7,603 nt of DNA, from the NCBI GenBank assembly GCA_947441875.1, contig CANEUR010000045.1:1-7603 (forward strand), written 5' to 3'. The notes below the pieces were generated by a model. That model made no database searches. It had not been told where the DNA came from and worked only from the letters and a program-made list of their open reading frames with translations. Of the stretch, positions 1 to 7,266 are shown piece by piece. Source of the stretch: Rickettsiales bacterium. Lineage in GTDB: Bacteria; Pseudomonadota; Alphaproteobacteria; Rickettsiales; UBA1997. Both the position numbers and the translations under genes were made by a program. Each line of letters opens with the position of its first letter. Position 1 is the stretch's first letter.

Positions 1-130
1 AAAAAATTTCGGTAAAAATGTTGGTGTGGGAATTGGTTGGAGTAGAATTTTTTGGTAAATAATTGTAGCCAAGCCTTGTTAAATGCAGTATAGTAGGAAT
101 TTTTACCCTAGAATCTTCAGAAAAAATCAT
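1..130 (-). CDS. hsdR: Type I restriction endonuclease subunit R, N-terminal fragment (cut by window edge)
   Basis: The minus strand is open from an ATG at 130-128 to the window edge, giving 43 residues. Residues 8-25 read RVKIPTILHLTRLGYNYL and residues 35-43 read HTNIFTEIF. From memory this matches the start of HsdR proteins, where a short KIPA-type segment and a 'RLGY.Y' helix precede a 'TNIF...F' segment of the N-terminal nuclease domain. HsdR is the ATP-dependent translocase and nuclease of type I restriction-modification complexes, acting with HsdM and HsdS. The nuclease and helicase motifs would lie outside the window, so intactness cannot be judged. No other ATG occurs upstream in frame before a TAA at 158-160, so this start is fixed. 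There is no Shine-Dalgarno sequence. The gene is divergent from lon. Identification rests on a short N-terminal match only; a degraded remnant is possible. Confidence 0.7.
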   Translation of the reverse strand, partial: MIFSEDSRVKIPTILHLTRLGYNYLPKNSTPTNSHTNIFTEIF

Positions 131-174
131 TTTTTGTTTTATTACTTTTTTGATTTTTTATGGTGATGGTGATT

Positions 175-202
175 ATTTTAATATCAATAAATAATTTTTC
201 AA
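175..202 (-). promoter_or_regulatory. Candidate sigma70-type promoter for the hsdR-like gene
   Basis: On the minus strand, TTGAAA (plus positions 202-197) is followed after 16 nt by TAAAAT (180-175). Each hexamer has one mismatch to the TTGACA/TATAAT consensus. Transcription would start near position 168 and give a leader of about 38 nt before the ATG at 130. AT-rich DNA produces such matches by chance, so this is inference from spacing and position. Confidence 0.45.
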
Positions 203-215
203 GATTATTTAAAAA

Positions 216-236
216 TGATAAACTAGCATTTTATCA
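216..236. promoter_or_regulatory. Inverted repeat between divergent promoters, possible operator
   Basis: TGATAAA (216-222) and its exact reverse complement TTTATCA (230-236) are separated by 7 nt. The 21-bp element lies between the -35 boxes of the two divergent candidate promoters (197-202 and 268-273), where a regulator could affect both. The arms are almost all A/T, so chance is a real alternative. I do not recognise it as the site of a known regulator. Confidence 0.3.
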
Positions 237-267
237 ATTCACATAAATAAAAATGGTATAAAATAAC

Positions 268-296
268 TTGCAAGCAACAATATATATAGCTAAAAT
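268..296 (+). promoter_or_regulatory. Candidate promoter of the lon-aroK-aroB-asmA operon
   Basis: TTGCAA (268-273) and TAAAAT (291-296) are separated by an ideal 17 nt and match the sigma70 consensus at 4 of 6 and 5 of 6 positions. The start site would be near 303, leaving about 30 nt of leader before the lon ATG. The -35 box sits in an 8-bp palindrome, CTTGCAAG (267-274). Because lon is a heat-shock gene in many bacteria, I looked for a sigma32 site. CTTGCAA resembles the sigma32 -35 element, but no C-rich -10 follows at the right distance, so a heat-shock promoter is not supported. Confidence 0.5.
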
Positions 297-334
297 ATTG
301 TTATCTAATTTTTTTAACGATATTTTATAGTTTT

Positions 335-2665
335 ATGTCCGAAAATAATATTTCAGATTTGCCAAATTTAGCTGAGCAATTTTATACTTTGCCACTTAGA
401 GATGTTGTAATGTTTCCGCAAATGGTTACTACTATTTTAGTTGGTAGAGAAAAATCTATTAATGCTGTTTATAATGCTCAAAAGCATAAAAAACAAATTT
501 TTGTGGTGGCTCAAATTAATTCCGATACCGATGAATTTACCAATAAAAATTTATATCTTCACGGCACAATTTGTTCTATAGTTGAAACTATAAAAAATCC
601 AGATGGCACGATAAAAGTTATTTTGAAAGGCTTAAAAAAGGCAAAATTATTCAATGTTATTGAAAATCCCGAAAGTTTTCTTGCTGAAATTTTGCCTGAA
701 AATAAAGAAACAAGTTTGCAAACAGGTAAAACCAGCACTTTGGCTTTAATTAAAGGTTTGATTGAAAGTTTTGCTAATTATGCTCAGTTTAATAAAAAAG
801 TAACTGCCGAAATGTTAATTGCTCTTGCAAAAACAAAATCGGCCGAAGAAATATGCTACAATATTGTTCCTTTTTTAAATTGTTCTTTGCCAGAAAAGCA
901 AGCTATATTAAGCCAAGATAATCTTGAAAAACAGCTTTATAAAGTATTGCAAATTCTCAAAACCGAAATAGAAATTGGCAAAACCGAAGATAAAATCTCT
1001 AAAAAAATACAAGAAAAATTTACTAAACATCAAAAAGAAATTTATCTTTCAGAGCAAATTAAAAACATTAAAAAAGAGCTAGGGCAAGACGAAGATATTG
1101 AAATGTTAGAGTTAAAAAATAAAATTAACAAATTACCTAAAGAGGTAAAAAAGAAATGTCTGCATGAATATAATAAGCTTGAAAAAATGAGTTCTTATTC
1201 TTCCGAATCAAATGTAGTGCGAAATTATCTTGATTGGGTGGTTTCATTGCCTTGGCAAAAAACCTCTAATTTAAGTAACGATCTAGAAAAAGCATCAGAA
1301 ATTCTCAATAAACATCATTATGGTCTAGAAAAAATCAAAGAACGCATACTCGAATTTATTGCTGTTCAAATCAAAACTAACAATGCCAAAGGACCAATTT
1401 TATGCTTGGTGGGGGCTCCAGGGGTTGGCAAAACTTCGCTTGCTAAATCTATTGCCGAGAGTGTTAATCGTAAATATGTGAAAATTTCGCTTGGCGGAGT
1501 AAAAGACGAATCTGAAATAAGAGGCCATCGCAGAACTTATATTGGCTCAATGCCGGGGCGAATTATTCAATCAATGAAAAAAGCCGAAACAGATAACCCG
1601 CTAATTTTATTAGATGAAATCGATAAAATGTCTGGCGACTTTCGAGGTGATCCAGCTTCGGCAATGCTTGAAGTTCTCGATCCTGAACAAAATAACTGTT
1701 TTTCTGATCATTATCTTGAGCTTGATTACGATTTATCAAAAGTAATGTTTGTGGCAACCGCTAATAGCTTGGCAGGAATTCCAACCCCACTTCGTGACCG
1801 AATGGAAATTATCAAGCTTTCTGGCTATACCGAGCTAGAAAAAATGCATATCGCCAAACAGCATTTAGTTATAAAGCAAATTAAAGAAAATGGTTTAACC
1901 AACAAAGAACTAACTATTAACGACGATTCTATCTTAACAATTATTCGCAATTACACTTTTGAAGCAGGGGTGCGAAATTTAAATCGTGAGATCGAAAAAA
2001 TTGCTAGAAAAACAGCGAAAATGTTAGTTACAAAGCAAAGTAAAAAAATAGTGATAACTGCAAAAAATTTAGCAGAATTTTTGGGTCCGCAAAAAAAAGA
2101 TTATACTATTGCTAGAAAGCAAGATGCAGTTGGGGTGATTACTGGTTTAGCCTATACCGAATACGGTGGCGATTTGTTAAATATTGAAGTTTTGCAATTT
2201 GAAGGAACTGGCAAAGTGCAAACCACTGGGCATTTAGGTGAAATCATGAAAGAGTCTGCTCTCACTGCTTTAAGTTATGCCAGATTTTTAGCTAGCGAGT
2301 TAAAGATTGATGCGAAAAAATTTAATAAATCCGATTTTCATGTGCATGTTCCAGAAGGTGCCACTCCTAAAGATGGTCCCTCGGCTGGAGTTGCTTTGTG
2401 TGTGGCTTTGGTTTCGGCTCTTACTAACAAAAAGATCAAAAAAAATATTGCCACTACTGGTGAAATAACTCTTACTGGCAAAGTTTTAGAAATTGGCGGT
2501 TTAAAAGAAAAGCTTTTAGCAGCACTTAGAGGCAACATTACTACGGTTATTATTCCTGAAGGCAATAAAAAAGATCTGCAAGAAATGCCTAAAGAAATTT
2601 TGGATAATTTACAAATTAAAACCATTTCTCATATTAAAGAGGCAATAGAAATTTGCTTAAATTAA
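335..2665 (+). CDS. lon: ATP-dependent protease Lon (LonA type)
   Basis: Lon is a soluble cytoplasmic hexamer that unfolds and degrades misfolded and short-lived regulatory proteins using ATP. All domains of LonA are present at near-normal length (776 residues against 784 in E. coli). The N-terminal substrate-binding domain opens with LPLRDVVMFP and VGREKSI. A helical linker contains YLSEQIKNIKKELG and ends in YLDWVVSLPW. The AAA+ module has Walker A GAPGVGKT (residues 360-367), Walker B LLDEID with D427/E428, and a sensor-1 ATAN segment. The protease domain carries the Ser-Lys dyad: S683 in PKDGPSAG and K726 in GGLKEK, the same 43-residue spacing as S679/K722 of E. coli. All key residues are present, so it should be active. 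The ATG at 335 gives the expected short lead-in; no Shine-Dalgarno is visible. It is the first gene of the cluster and stops 3 nt before aroK. The usual clpP-clpX neighbours are absent. Confidence 0.98.
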   Translation: MSENNISDLPNLAEQFYTLPLRDVVMFPQMVTTILVGREKSINAVYNAQKHKKQIFVVAQINSDTDEFTNKNLYLHGTICSIVETIKNPDGTIKVILKGLKKAKLFNVIENPESFLAEILPENKETSLQTGKTSTLALIKGLIESFANYAQFNKKVTAEMLIALAKTKSAEEICYNIVPFLNCSLPEKQAILSQDNLEKQLYKVLQILKTEIEIGKTEDKISKKIQEKFTKHQKEIYLSEQIKNIKKELGQDEDIEMLELKNKINKLPKEVKKKCLHEYNKLEKMSSYSSESNVVRNYLDWVVSLPWQKTSNLSNDLEKASEILNKHHYGLEKIKERILEFIAVQIKTNNAKGPILCLVGAPGVGKTSLAKSIAESVNRKYVKISLGGVKDESEIRGHRRTYIGSMPGRIIQSMKKAETDNPLILLDEIDKMSGDFRGDPASAMLEVLDPEQNNCFSDHYLELDYDLSKVMFVATANSLAGIPTPLRDRMEIIKLSGYTELEKMHIAKQHLVIKQIKENGLTNKELTINDDSILTIIRNYTFEAGVRNLNREIEKIARKTAKMLVTKQSKKIVITAKNLAEFLGPQKKDYTIARKQDAVGVITGLAYTEYGGDLLNIEVLQFEGTGKVQTTGHLGEIMKESALTALSYARFLASELKIDAKKFNKSDFHVHVPEGATPKDGPSAGVALCVALVSALTNKKIKKNIATTGEITLTGKVLEIGGLKEKLLAALRGNITTVIIPEGNKKDLQEMPKEILDNLQIKTISHIKEAIEICLN

Positions 2666-2668
2666 TTT

Positions 2669-3196
2669 ATGTCAAAAAAAATAATCGCTCTCATTGGTTT
2701 GATGGGAGCTGGTAAAACCACAATTGGCTTGTATTTGTCGCAAAATCTTGGTTATTATTTTATCGATACCGATCAAGAAATAGAAGATCGTTATAAAATG
2801 TCGATAGCCGAGATTTTTAAAAAACATTCCGAGAGTTATTTTCGACAAATCGAAAGCAATATTATTGCTGAAATTCTTACCCGAAATGAAAATATTGTAC
2901 TTTCTTTAGGTGGTGGAGCTTTTATTCTTGAAAAAAATCGACTTTTATTACAAGAAAAATCCTTTACAGTTTGGCTTCATGCTTCTCTTGATGAAACTAT
3001 TAAAAGAATTGGCAATAAAAATAATCGTCCGTTACTGCAAAACATTAATAAACGTAGAGCATTAGAAAATCTGATTGCAATTCGTTATCCGATCTATAAA
3101 AAAGCCAACATAAATATTAATACCACTGGTTCTAGTATTGGTGAGGTTGTAGAGTTAATTATTAAACAAGTTTCAAATTATGCAACAAAAATTTGA
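2669..3196 (+). CDS. aroK: Shikimate kinase
   Basis: Shikimate kinase transfers phosphate from ATP to the 3-hydroxyl of shikimate, the fifth step on the route to chorismate and the aromatic amino acids, in the cytoplasm. At 175 residues it has the normal length for this NMP-kinase-like fold. Visible motifs are the P-loop GLMGAGKT (10-17), the DTD pair (D33, D35) for Mg2+ and shikimate, shikimate-binding R59 in the YFRQIE segment, the GGG turn (81-83), lid arginine R120 in NNRPLL, and the second substrate arginine R139 in IAIRYP. Nothing essential is missing. It begins 3 nt after the lon stop, and its last 17 nt overlap aroB, indicating co-transcription and probably translational coupling. Pairing with aroB is common in Proteobacteria. 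The symbol could be aroL by function, but the aroB neighbour favours aroK. Confidence 0.96.
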   Translation: MSKKIIALIGLMGAGKTTIGLYLSQNLGYYFIDTDQEIEDRYKMSIAEIFKKHSESYFRQIESNIIAEILTRNENIVLSLGGGAFILEKNRLLLQEKSFTVWLHASLDETIKRIGNKNNRPLLQNINKRRALENLIAIRYPIYKKANININTTGSSIGEVVELIIKQVSNYATKI

Positions 3197-4274
3197 TATT
3201 ATTAAAGTTGCTTTGCCAGAAAAAAATTATAATGTATTGATAGGTAAGCAAGTTATTATTGAGATTACCAATTTTTTAGTTTTTGGTAATTTTAGTAAAA
3301 TAATTGTGATTACCGACGATATTGTTTATAATTTACATTATGTTGCTTTGGCAAAAATTTTACCAGAGCATGTGGTTTTGCAAGTTGAAAATGGTGAAAA
3401 AGCCAAATCTTTTGAGGTTGCTTATGGTTTATGTGAGAAAATTTTAACACATAATATCGACAGAAAATCGCTCATTATTGCTTTTGGTGGCGGAGTGGTG
3501 GGTGATTTAGCTGGCTTTGTTGCCTCTATTTTGTTGCGAGGTATTGCTTTTGTGCAAATTCCTACCACTTTATTAGCTATGGTTGATAGTTCGGTAGGTG
3601 GTAAGGTGGCAATAAACTCAAAATTTGGTAAAAACCTTATTGGCAATTTTTATCAACCAAAATTAGTGTTATGTGATCTTGATTTTTTAACCACTCTGCC
3701 AGCAAGAGAGTTTTTGGCAGGTTATGCCGAAGTAGTGAAATATGCCTTTATCAATGATAATAATTTTTTTGCTTATCTTGAAAATAATCTACCTTTAATT
3801 TTAGCTAAAAACGATACAGTGTTGCAAAAAATTGTCGGCTTTTCTTGTCAAACAAAAGCAAATATTGTTGTTGCCGATGAATTTGAGCAAGGTGAGAGAG
3901 CTTTATTAAATTTTGGTCATAGTTTTGCCCATATTTTTGAAACCGAAACCAATTATTCTGGCATTATTTTACATGGTGAGGCGGTGGCTCTTGGTATGGC
4001 AATGGCTATGAAAATGTCGGTTTTGTTAAATATGCTTAGTTCACAAGATGCAGAAAGAGGCTATAATCATTTGCTACAAGCTGGTTTTAAATTACATGGC
4101 AAGCTCTTTGATTTTTCTTGGTTGGTAACTAATTTAGAGCAACATATTTTTAAAGATAAAAAAAATTATCATCAACAACTTACTTTTATTTTGTTGCAAA
4201 ATATTGGGTTAGCTAAAATAATTAAAGATGTTGATTTTAAACTTTTTCAACAAGTTCTACATTATTTTATCTGA
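3180..4274 (+). CDS. aroB: 3-dehydroquinate synthase
   Basis: AroB converts 3-deoxy-D-arabino-heptulosonate 7-phosphate into 3-dehydroquinate, the second shikimate-pathway step, using NAD+ and a divalent metal. The 364 residues match the family. The NAD-binding half has ENGEKAKSF (70-78), AFGGGVVGDLAGFVAS (101-116) and the IPTTLLAMVDSSVGGK stretch (127-142). The metal ligands expected from the family are E184 in GYAEVVKYA, H247 in LLNFGHSFAH and H265 in LHGEAVALG. K187 and the ER-ALLNFGH segment (239-247) are also conserved. The ATG at 3180 lies inside aroK in another frame (17-nt overlap). The next in-frame ATG is at residue 134, inside the conserved core, so the early start is right. The TGA stop shares its A with the ATG of the next gene. 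TGA serving as a stop here argues against recoding of TGA to tryptophan. Confidence 0.97.
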   Translation: MQQKFDIIKVALPEKNYNVLIGKQVIIEITNFLVFGNFSKIIVITDDIVYNLHYVALAKILPEHVVLQVENGEKAKSFEVAYGLCEKILTHNIDRKSLIIAFGGGVVGDLAGFVASILLRGIAFVQIPTTLLAMVDSSVGGKVAINSKFGKNLIGNFYQPKLVLCDLDFLTTLPAREFLAGYAEVVKYAFINDNNFFAYLENNLPLILAKNDTVLQKIVGFSCQTKANIVVADEFEQGERALLNFGHSFAHIFETETNYSGIILHGEAVALGMAMAMKMSVLLNMLSSQDAERGYNHLLQAGFKLHGKLFDFSWLVTNLEQHIFKDKKNYHQQLTFILLQNIGLAKIIKDVDFKLFQQVLHYFI

Positions 4275-7171
4275 TGCCAATTAAAAAAATTTCGCAAAAC
4301 ATTAAAAAAAAAGTGCCAATATTTTATAAGATTGCTCTTTTTTTAAGCTTAATTGTTGTTACTATTTTATTTTATTTTGTAGCTTTAGTTTCGGCACAGC
4401 CTAGATCTATTCCGTTTATTACTGTAAAAATTCAACAATATCTCGATAAAAATTTTTTAGGTAAAGTAAAAATTAAAGAAACTTCTATTGGTTTCACTAA
4501 ATACGGAACTCTAAAAATTTCACTTTCTGGATTGCAAATTTTACAAGAATCAATCGCTCCTTCGGTTTTTGGCGATATTAATAGTAAAAAAAAATTCTTG
4601 CTAATTAAAAAAGCCGAAACTGAGCTCTCGTTACTTGATTTACTTTTGTTTAAAATTAATATCTCCAAACTTACCATTAACAAACCAGAATTTATCATTG
4701 ATACCAAAAAATCAGCAAATTCTAATGATAATAATCAGTTTTTAATAACTTTTTATCAGTTATTTTCGAATAGTTCTCAACCAATTAAACAAATCGAAAT
4801 TAAAGATGGCACAATTATGTTAATTCATAACAATAATTTATATCGTTTCTGGAAATTAAATAGTAATTTGCAAATAACCATAAAAAATCAGCAAATTATT
4901 TTAGTCAACAAAAATAGCTTAAGTTTTGATGCTAATAAATCTAGTTTTTATCTCGATAATTTATGTGTGTTAAAAAATAAAAATAGCCTCAAGTGTGAAA
5001 GTAAAATAAAAAATTTTAATACTAATCATTTACTAGATTTTTTGCCAAATGCAATAATGCCCGATAATTTAAATGGTATAGTTTACGGTAATATTATGCT
5101 TGCTTATGCTCTTGATATTTTACCCTCTGTGGAGTTTGATTTAAAAATTGATTATGGTAATTTTACTCAAAAAAAAATATTTTCAGAAAATATTAATTTT
5201 CGTAATTTTAATACTAAATTTACAGTGGATTTAGAAAATAAAAATGTTGTTTTTAATAATATAGAGGCAGAATTAATCAATAAAATACTAAATGACAAGC
5301 CGCAATCAAACGCAAAAATCAGAGCAGAAGTTAATATTGAAAAACAGCCAAACAATAGTTATCAATCATTTCTGCATTTTGATGTTATAGATTTAAACAT
5401 AGACGAATTAGCAACTTTTTGGCCTTTAGTGTTAAATCAAAACAATATCAGAACTTGGTTTTTACAGCATTTTAAAGATGGTAAAATTACTGGTAAAACT
5501 GATCTTGCTTTGTTGCATAGTGCAAATGAAACAAATTTACAAAATATTGATGCTTCGGTTAATTTTAAAAATACTAATCTTAAATATCATCCAAATTTCC
5601 CAGAAATTAATAATGCTTCTGGTGTGGCGATTTTTAGCAAGAAAAATATGGTGATAAATATTGATGAAGCAAGTATTTTAAATAGTAAAATTAACAAGGC
5701 AAAAGTGGTTATTCCAGATTTTGCTGATCCAAAACATTTATTGCAAATATCAGGTCAAATTTTTGGCGATGCTTCTGAATTATTAAAGCCAATAAACAAT
5801 AATGAGAATTTTCATAGCAATGTAAAGAAATATTTAAATGGCAATGCGGTAAGTGAATTATTTTTAGAACTGCCTCTGTATAAAGAAAAATTTGATTTGC
5901 ATGATGTTTTTTTAAGTGTGCATGCCCAAGCTTATCAGATTAGCAATAAATTTTTAGAAGGTGAGGCCGATATTAAAGTTACAAAACCGCTTAATAGTAA
6001 TAATTTTAACATTAATATCGATCTAGAAAAAACAAAATTAATGTTAAAAAACTTAGCTTTAAATAAAAAATCAGGTGAAAAAGCTAATTTAAATTTTATT
6101 CTTGCAGTTGCTAATGATATTTCTATTAATAACATTGAGCTAAAAACTATCTTGGGCAAGAAAAAGCTGAAAGGTGAAATGCAATTTTCTTATCAGCCAT
6201 TTTTTATCAAGAATATTTATTTTAGTAATCAAAACTTTGCTAAACAAAATTATAGTTTTTCTTATCAACAAAAAAACACTTCCGCCCCAAAAATTATTAA
6301 ACTTACTGGTAAATATTTTAATATCAACGATTTTTTAAATAATAATGCCGAATTTTTTCAAAATACTAAATACAATGCTGAGAATAACTTTAAAATTTCT
6401 ATTGCTCTGCAGAAACTCGATTTATTTAATAATAAAACCATTCATAATGTTGTTGCCGATGCTAGTTGCATTGGTTGGTATTGTGATTATTTAAATATTA
6501 AAGCCGAAACTCCTAATAGTAAAAATATTATCATAAAAAGCGAAAATTTTAATCAGCAAGAAAATATCGTGAAAATTCGTATCGAAGATATTGTTTATTT
6601 GGCTGATATTTTTATGCAAAATCATCAATTAGCAGAAGGTGGTGTATTGCTAGATGTTAAGCAGAAAAAAAGTCAAGATGGCTTTAATTTATCTGGCAAA
6701 TTATCAAATATCGGCAATATCAGTGTATTTGAAAATGACAACATTAAGCAATTAGCTAAAGATCAGCTAACATCACAAATTAAAAATAAAGTGTTTAAAA
6801 ACAATAAAACTACCTTTAATAATGTAAAAGCCGATTTTGATTTACGTAAGAATAATTTTGTCATCAATTCTTTTTTGGCAAATAATCTTGCCATTGGCAT
6901 TACCAGTAAAGGAAATATAAATTTAACTAATCAAGAAATACAGCTCAAAGGATTACTTATTCCAGCATATGTAGTGAATAATTTATTTGGTTTAGGCAAG
7001 GTGCCAATTTTAGGAAATATCTTTAAAGAATTGTTTATTGGCAATGATAACGGAGGAGTTTTTGGAATTCGATATCAATATGTTAAAAATAAAAATAATC
7101 CACAAGGTAAGCTTGAGGTAAATAAAATTTCGGCTTTCGTGCCAACAACTATTCAAAATTTATTTGAATAA
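4274..7171 (+). CDS. AsmA/YhdP-like (DUF3971) inner-membrane-anchored periplasmic protein
   Basis: This 965-residue protein starts with a lysine-rich tail (residues 4-13) and one hydrophobic helix (about 16-40), predicting an N-in anchor and a long periplasmic body. The body has alternating beta-strand-like segments typical of AsmA-family proteins. RTWFLQHFKDGKITG (393-407) resembles the W-x(n)-GG segment of DUF3971. The last 73 residues, starting GLLIPAYVVNNLFGLGKVP (893) and running through a GGVFGIRYQY segment to SAFVPTTIQNLF, match the C-terminal block of alphaproteobacterial AsmA-like proteins. Relatives such as YhdP and TamB form long hydrophobic-groove bridges implicated in phospholipid movement between inner and outer membranes; that role is inferred here. 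The sequence is rich in Asn, Lys and Ile, as expected from AT bias. It overlaps aroB by 1 nt (TGATG), implying coupled translation. A truncated YhdP-like member is one reading, since E. coli YhdP is larger. Confidence 0.85.
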   Translation: MPIKKISQNIKKKVPIFYKIALFLSLIVVTILFYFVALVSAQPRSIPFITVKIQQYLDKNFLGKVKIKETSIGFTKYGTLKISLSGLQILQESIAPSVFGDINSKKKFLLIKKAETELSLLDLLLFKINISKLTINKPEFIIDTKKSANSNDNNQFLITFYQLFSNSSQPIKQIEIKDGTIMLIHNNNLYRFWKLNSNLQITIKNQQIILVNKNSLSFDANKSSFYLDNLCVLKNKNSLKCESKIKNFNTNHLLDFLPNAIMPDNLNGIVYGNIMLAYALDILPSVEFDLKIDYGNFTQKKIFSENINFRNFNTKFTVDLENKNVVFNNIEAELINKILNDKPQSNAKIRAEVNIEKQPNNSYQSFLHFDVIDLNIDELATFWPLVLNQNNIRTWFLQHFKDGKITGKTDLALLHSANETNLQNIDASVNFKNTNLKYHPNFPEINNASGVAIFSKKNMVINIDEASILNSKINKAKVVIPDFADPKHLLQISGQIFGDASELLKPINNNENFHSNVKKYLNGNAVSELFLELPLYKEKFDLHDVFLSVHAQAYQISNKFLEGEADIKVTKPLNSNNFNINIDLEKTKLMLKNLALNKKSGEKANLNFILAVANDISINNIELKTILGKKKLKGEMQFSYQPFFIKNIYFSNQNFAKQNYSFSYQQKNTSAPKIIKLTGKYFNINDFLNNNAEFFQNTKYNAENNFKISIALQKLDLFNNKTIHNVVADASCIGWYCDYLNIKAETPNSKNIIIKSENFNQQENIVKIRIEDIVYLADIFMQNHQLAEGGVLLDVKQKKSQDGFNLSGKLSNIGNISVFENDNIKQLAKDQLTSQIKNKVFKNNKTTFNNVKADFDLRKNNFVINSFLANNLAIGITSKGNINLTNQEIQLKGLLIPAYVVNNLFGLGKVPILGNIFKELFIGNDNGGVFGIRYQYVKNKNNPQGKLEVNKISAFVPTTIQNLFE

Positions 7172-7193
7172 TACTGATATTTTGATTTAAACC

Positions 7194-7221
7194 TTGCAAA
7201 AAATAATAAAGGCAATAATAT
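7194..7221 (+). promoter_or_regulatory. Weak candidate promoter for the CDGSH gene
   Basis: TTGCAA (7194-7199) and TAATAT (7216-7221) lie 16 nt apart, each 4 of 6 matches to the sigma70 consensus. The -35 hexamer is the same as the one proposed before lon. The stretch is very AT-rich and the proposed -10 falls inside the stem-loop that follows, so this is a tentative call. The gene may instead be reached by read-through from the operon upstream. Confidence 0.25.
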
Positions 7222-7248
7222 TTTTAATATTATTTTATTACCCCTTTA
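7207..7248 (+). terminator. AT-rich stem-loop after the asmA-like gene, possible terminator
   Basis: A perfect 9-bp stem AATAATATT (7214-7222) / AATATTATT (7226-7234) with a 3-nt loop is enclosed by a second pair, TAAAGG (7207-7212) / CCTTTA (7243-7248). It lies in the 95-bp gap at the end of the four-gene run, where a terminator would be expected. The inner stem is only A-U pairs and no clean U-tract follows, so it is not a classic Rho-independent terminator. It may be a weak terminator, an mRNA 3'-end stabiliser or a chance product of base composition. Confidence 0.35.
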
Positions 7249-7266
7249 ACTTAAAAATTAATAAAT

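Noticed and set aside
2..58. Plus-strand open stretch ending ...GVGIGWSRIFW and a stop, resembling the last strand of an outer-membrane beta-barrel protein.
   Set aside because: Only 18 codons are visible, and the opposite strand over the same bases gives a better, start-anchored match to HsdR; the barrel-like pattern is likely a shadow.
160..173. Short direct repeat TGGTGATGGTGAT in the hsdR leader, considered as a controller-protein site or phase-variable tract.
   Set aside because: Only two copies of a 6-nt unit; too short for slippage variation and unlike known C-box operators.
4268..4280. Possible recoding of TGA (aroB stop) as tryptophan, seen in some tiny AT-rich genomes.
   Set aside because: AroB has its full expected length at this TGA, the next gene starts with an overlapping ATG, and tryptophans in the window use TGG.
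1563..6159. Minus-strand open frames of about 60-95 codons within lon, aroB and the asmA-like gene.
   Set aside because: They lie opposite strongly conserved coding sequence, have no recognisable domains and are explained as antisense shadows of AT-biased codons.
267..7199. CTTGCAA shared by the lon and CDGSH upstream regions as a common regulatory motif.
   Set aside because: The same 7-mer also occurs inside the lon coding region (about 824-830), so two upstream copies are weak evidence.
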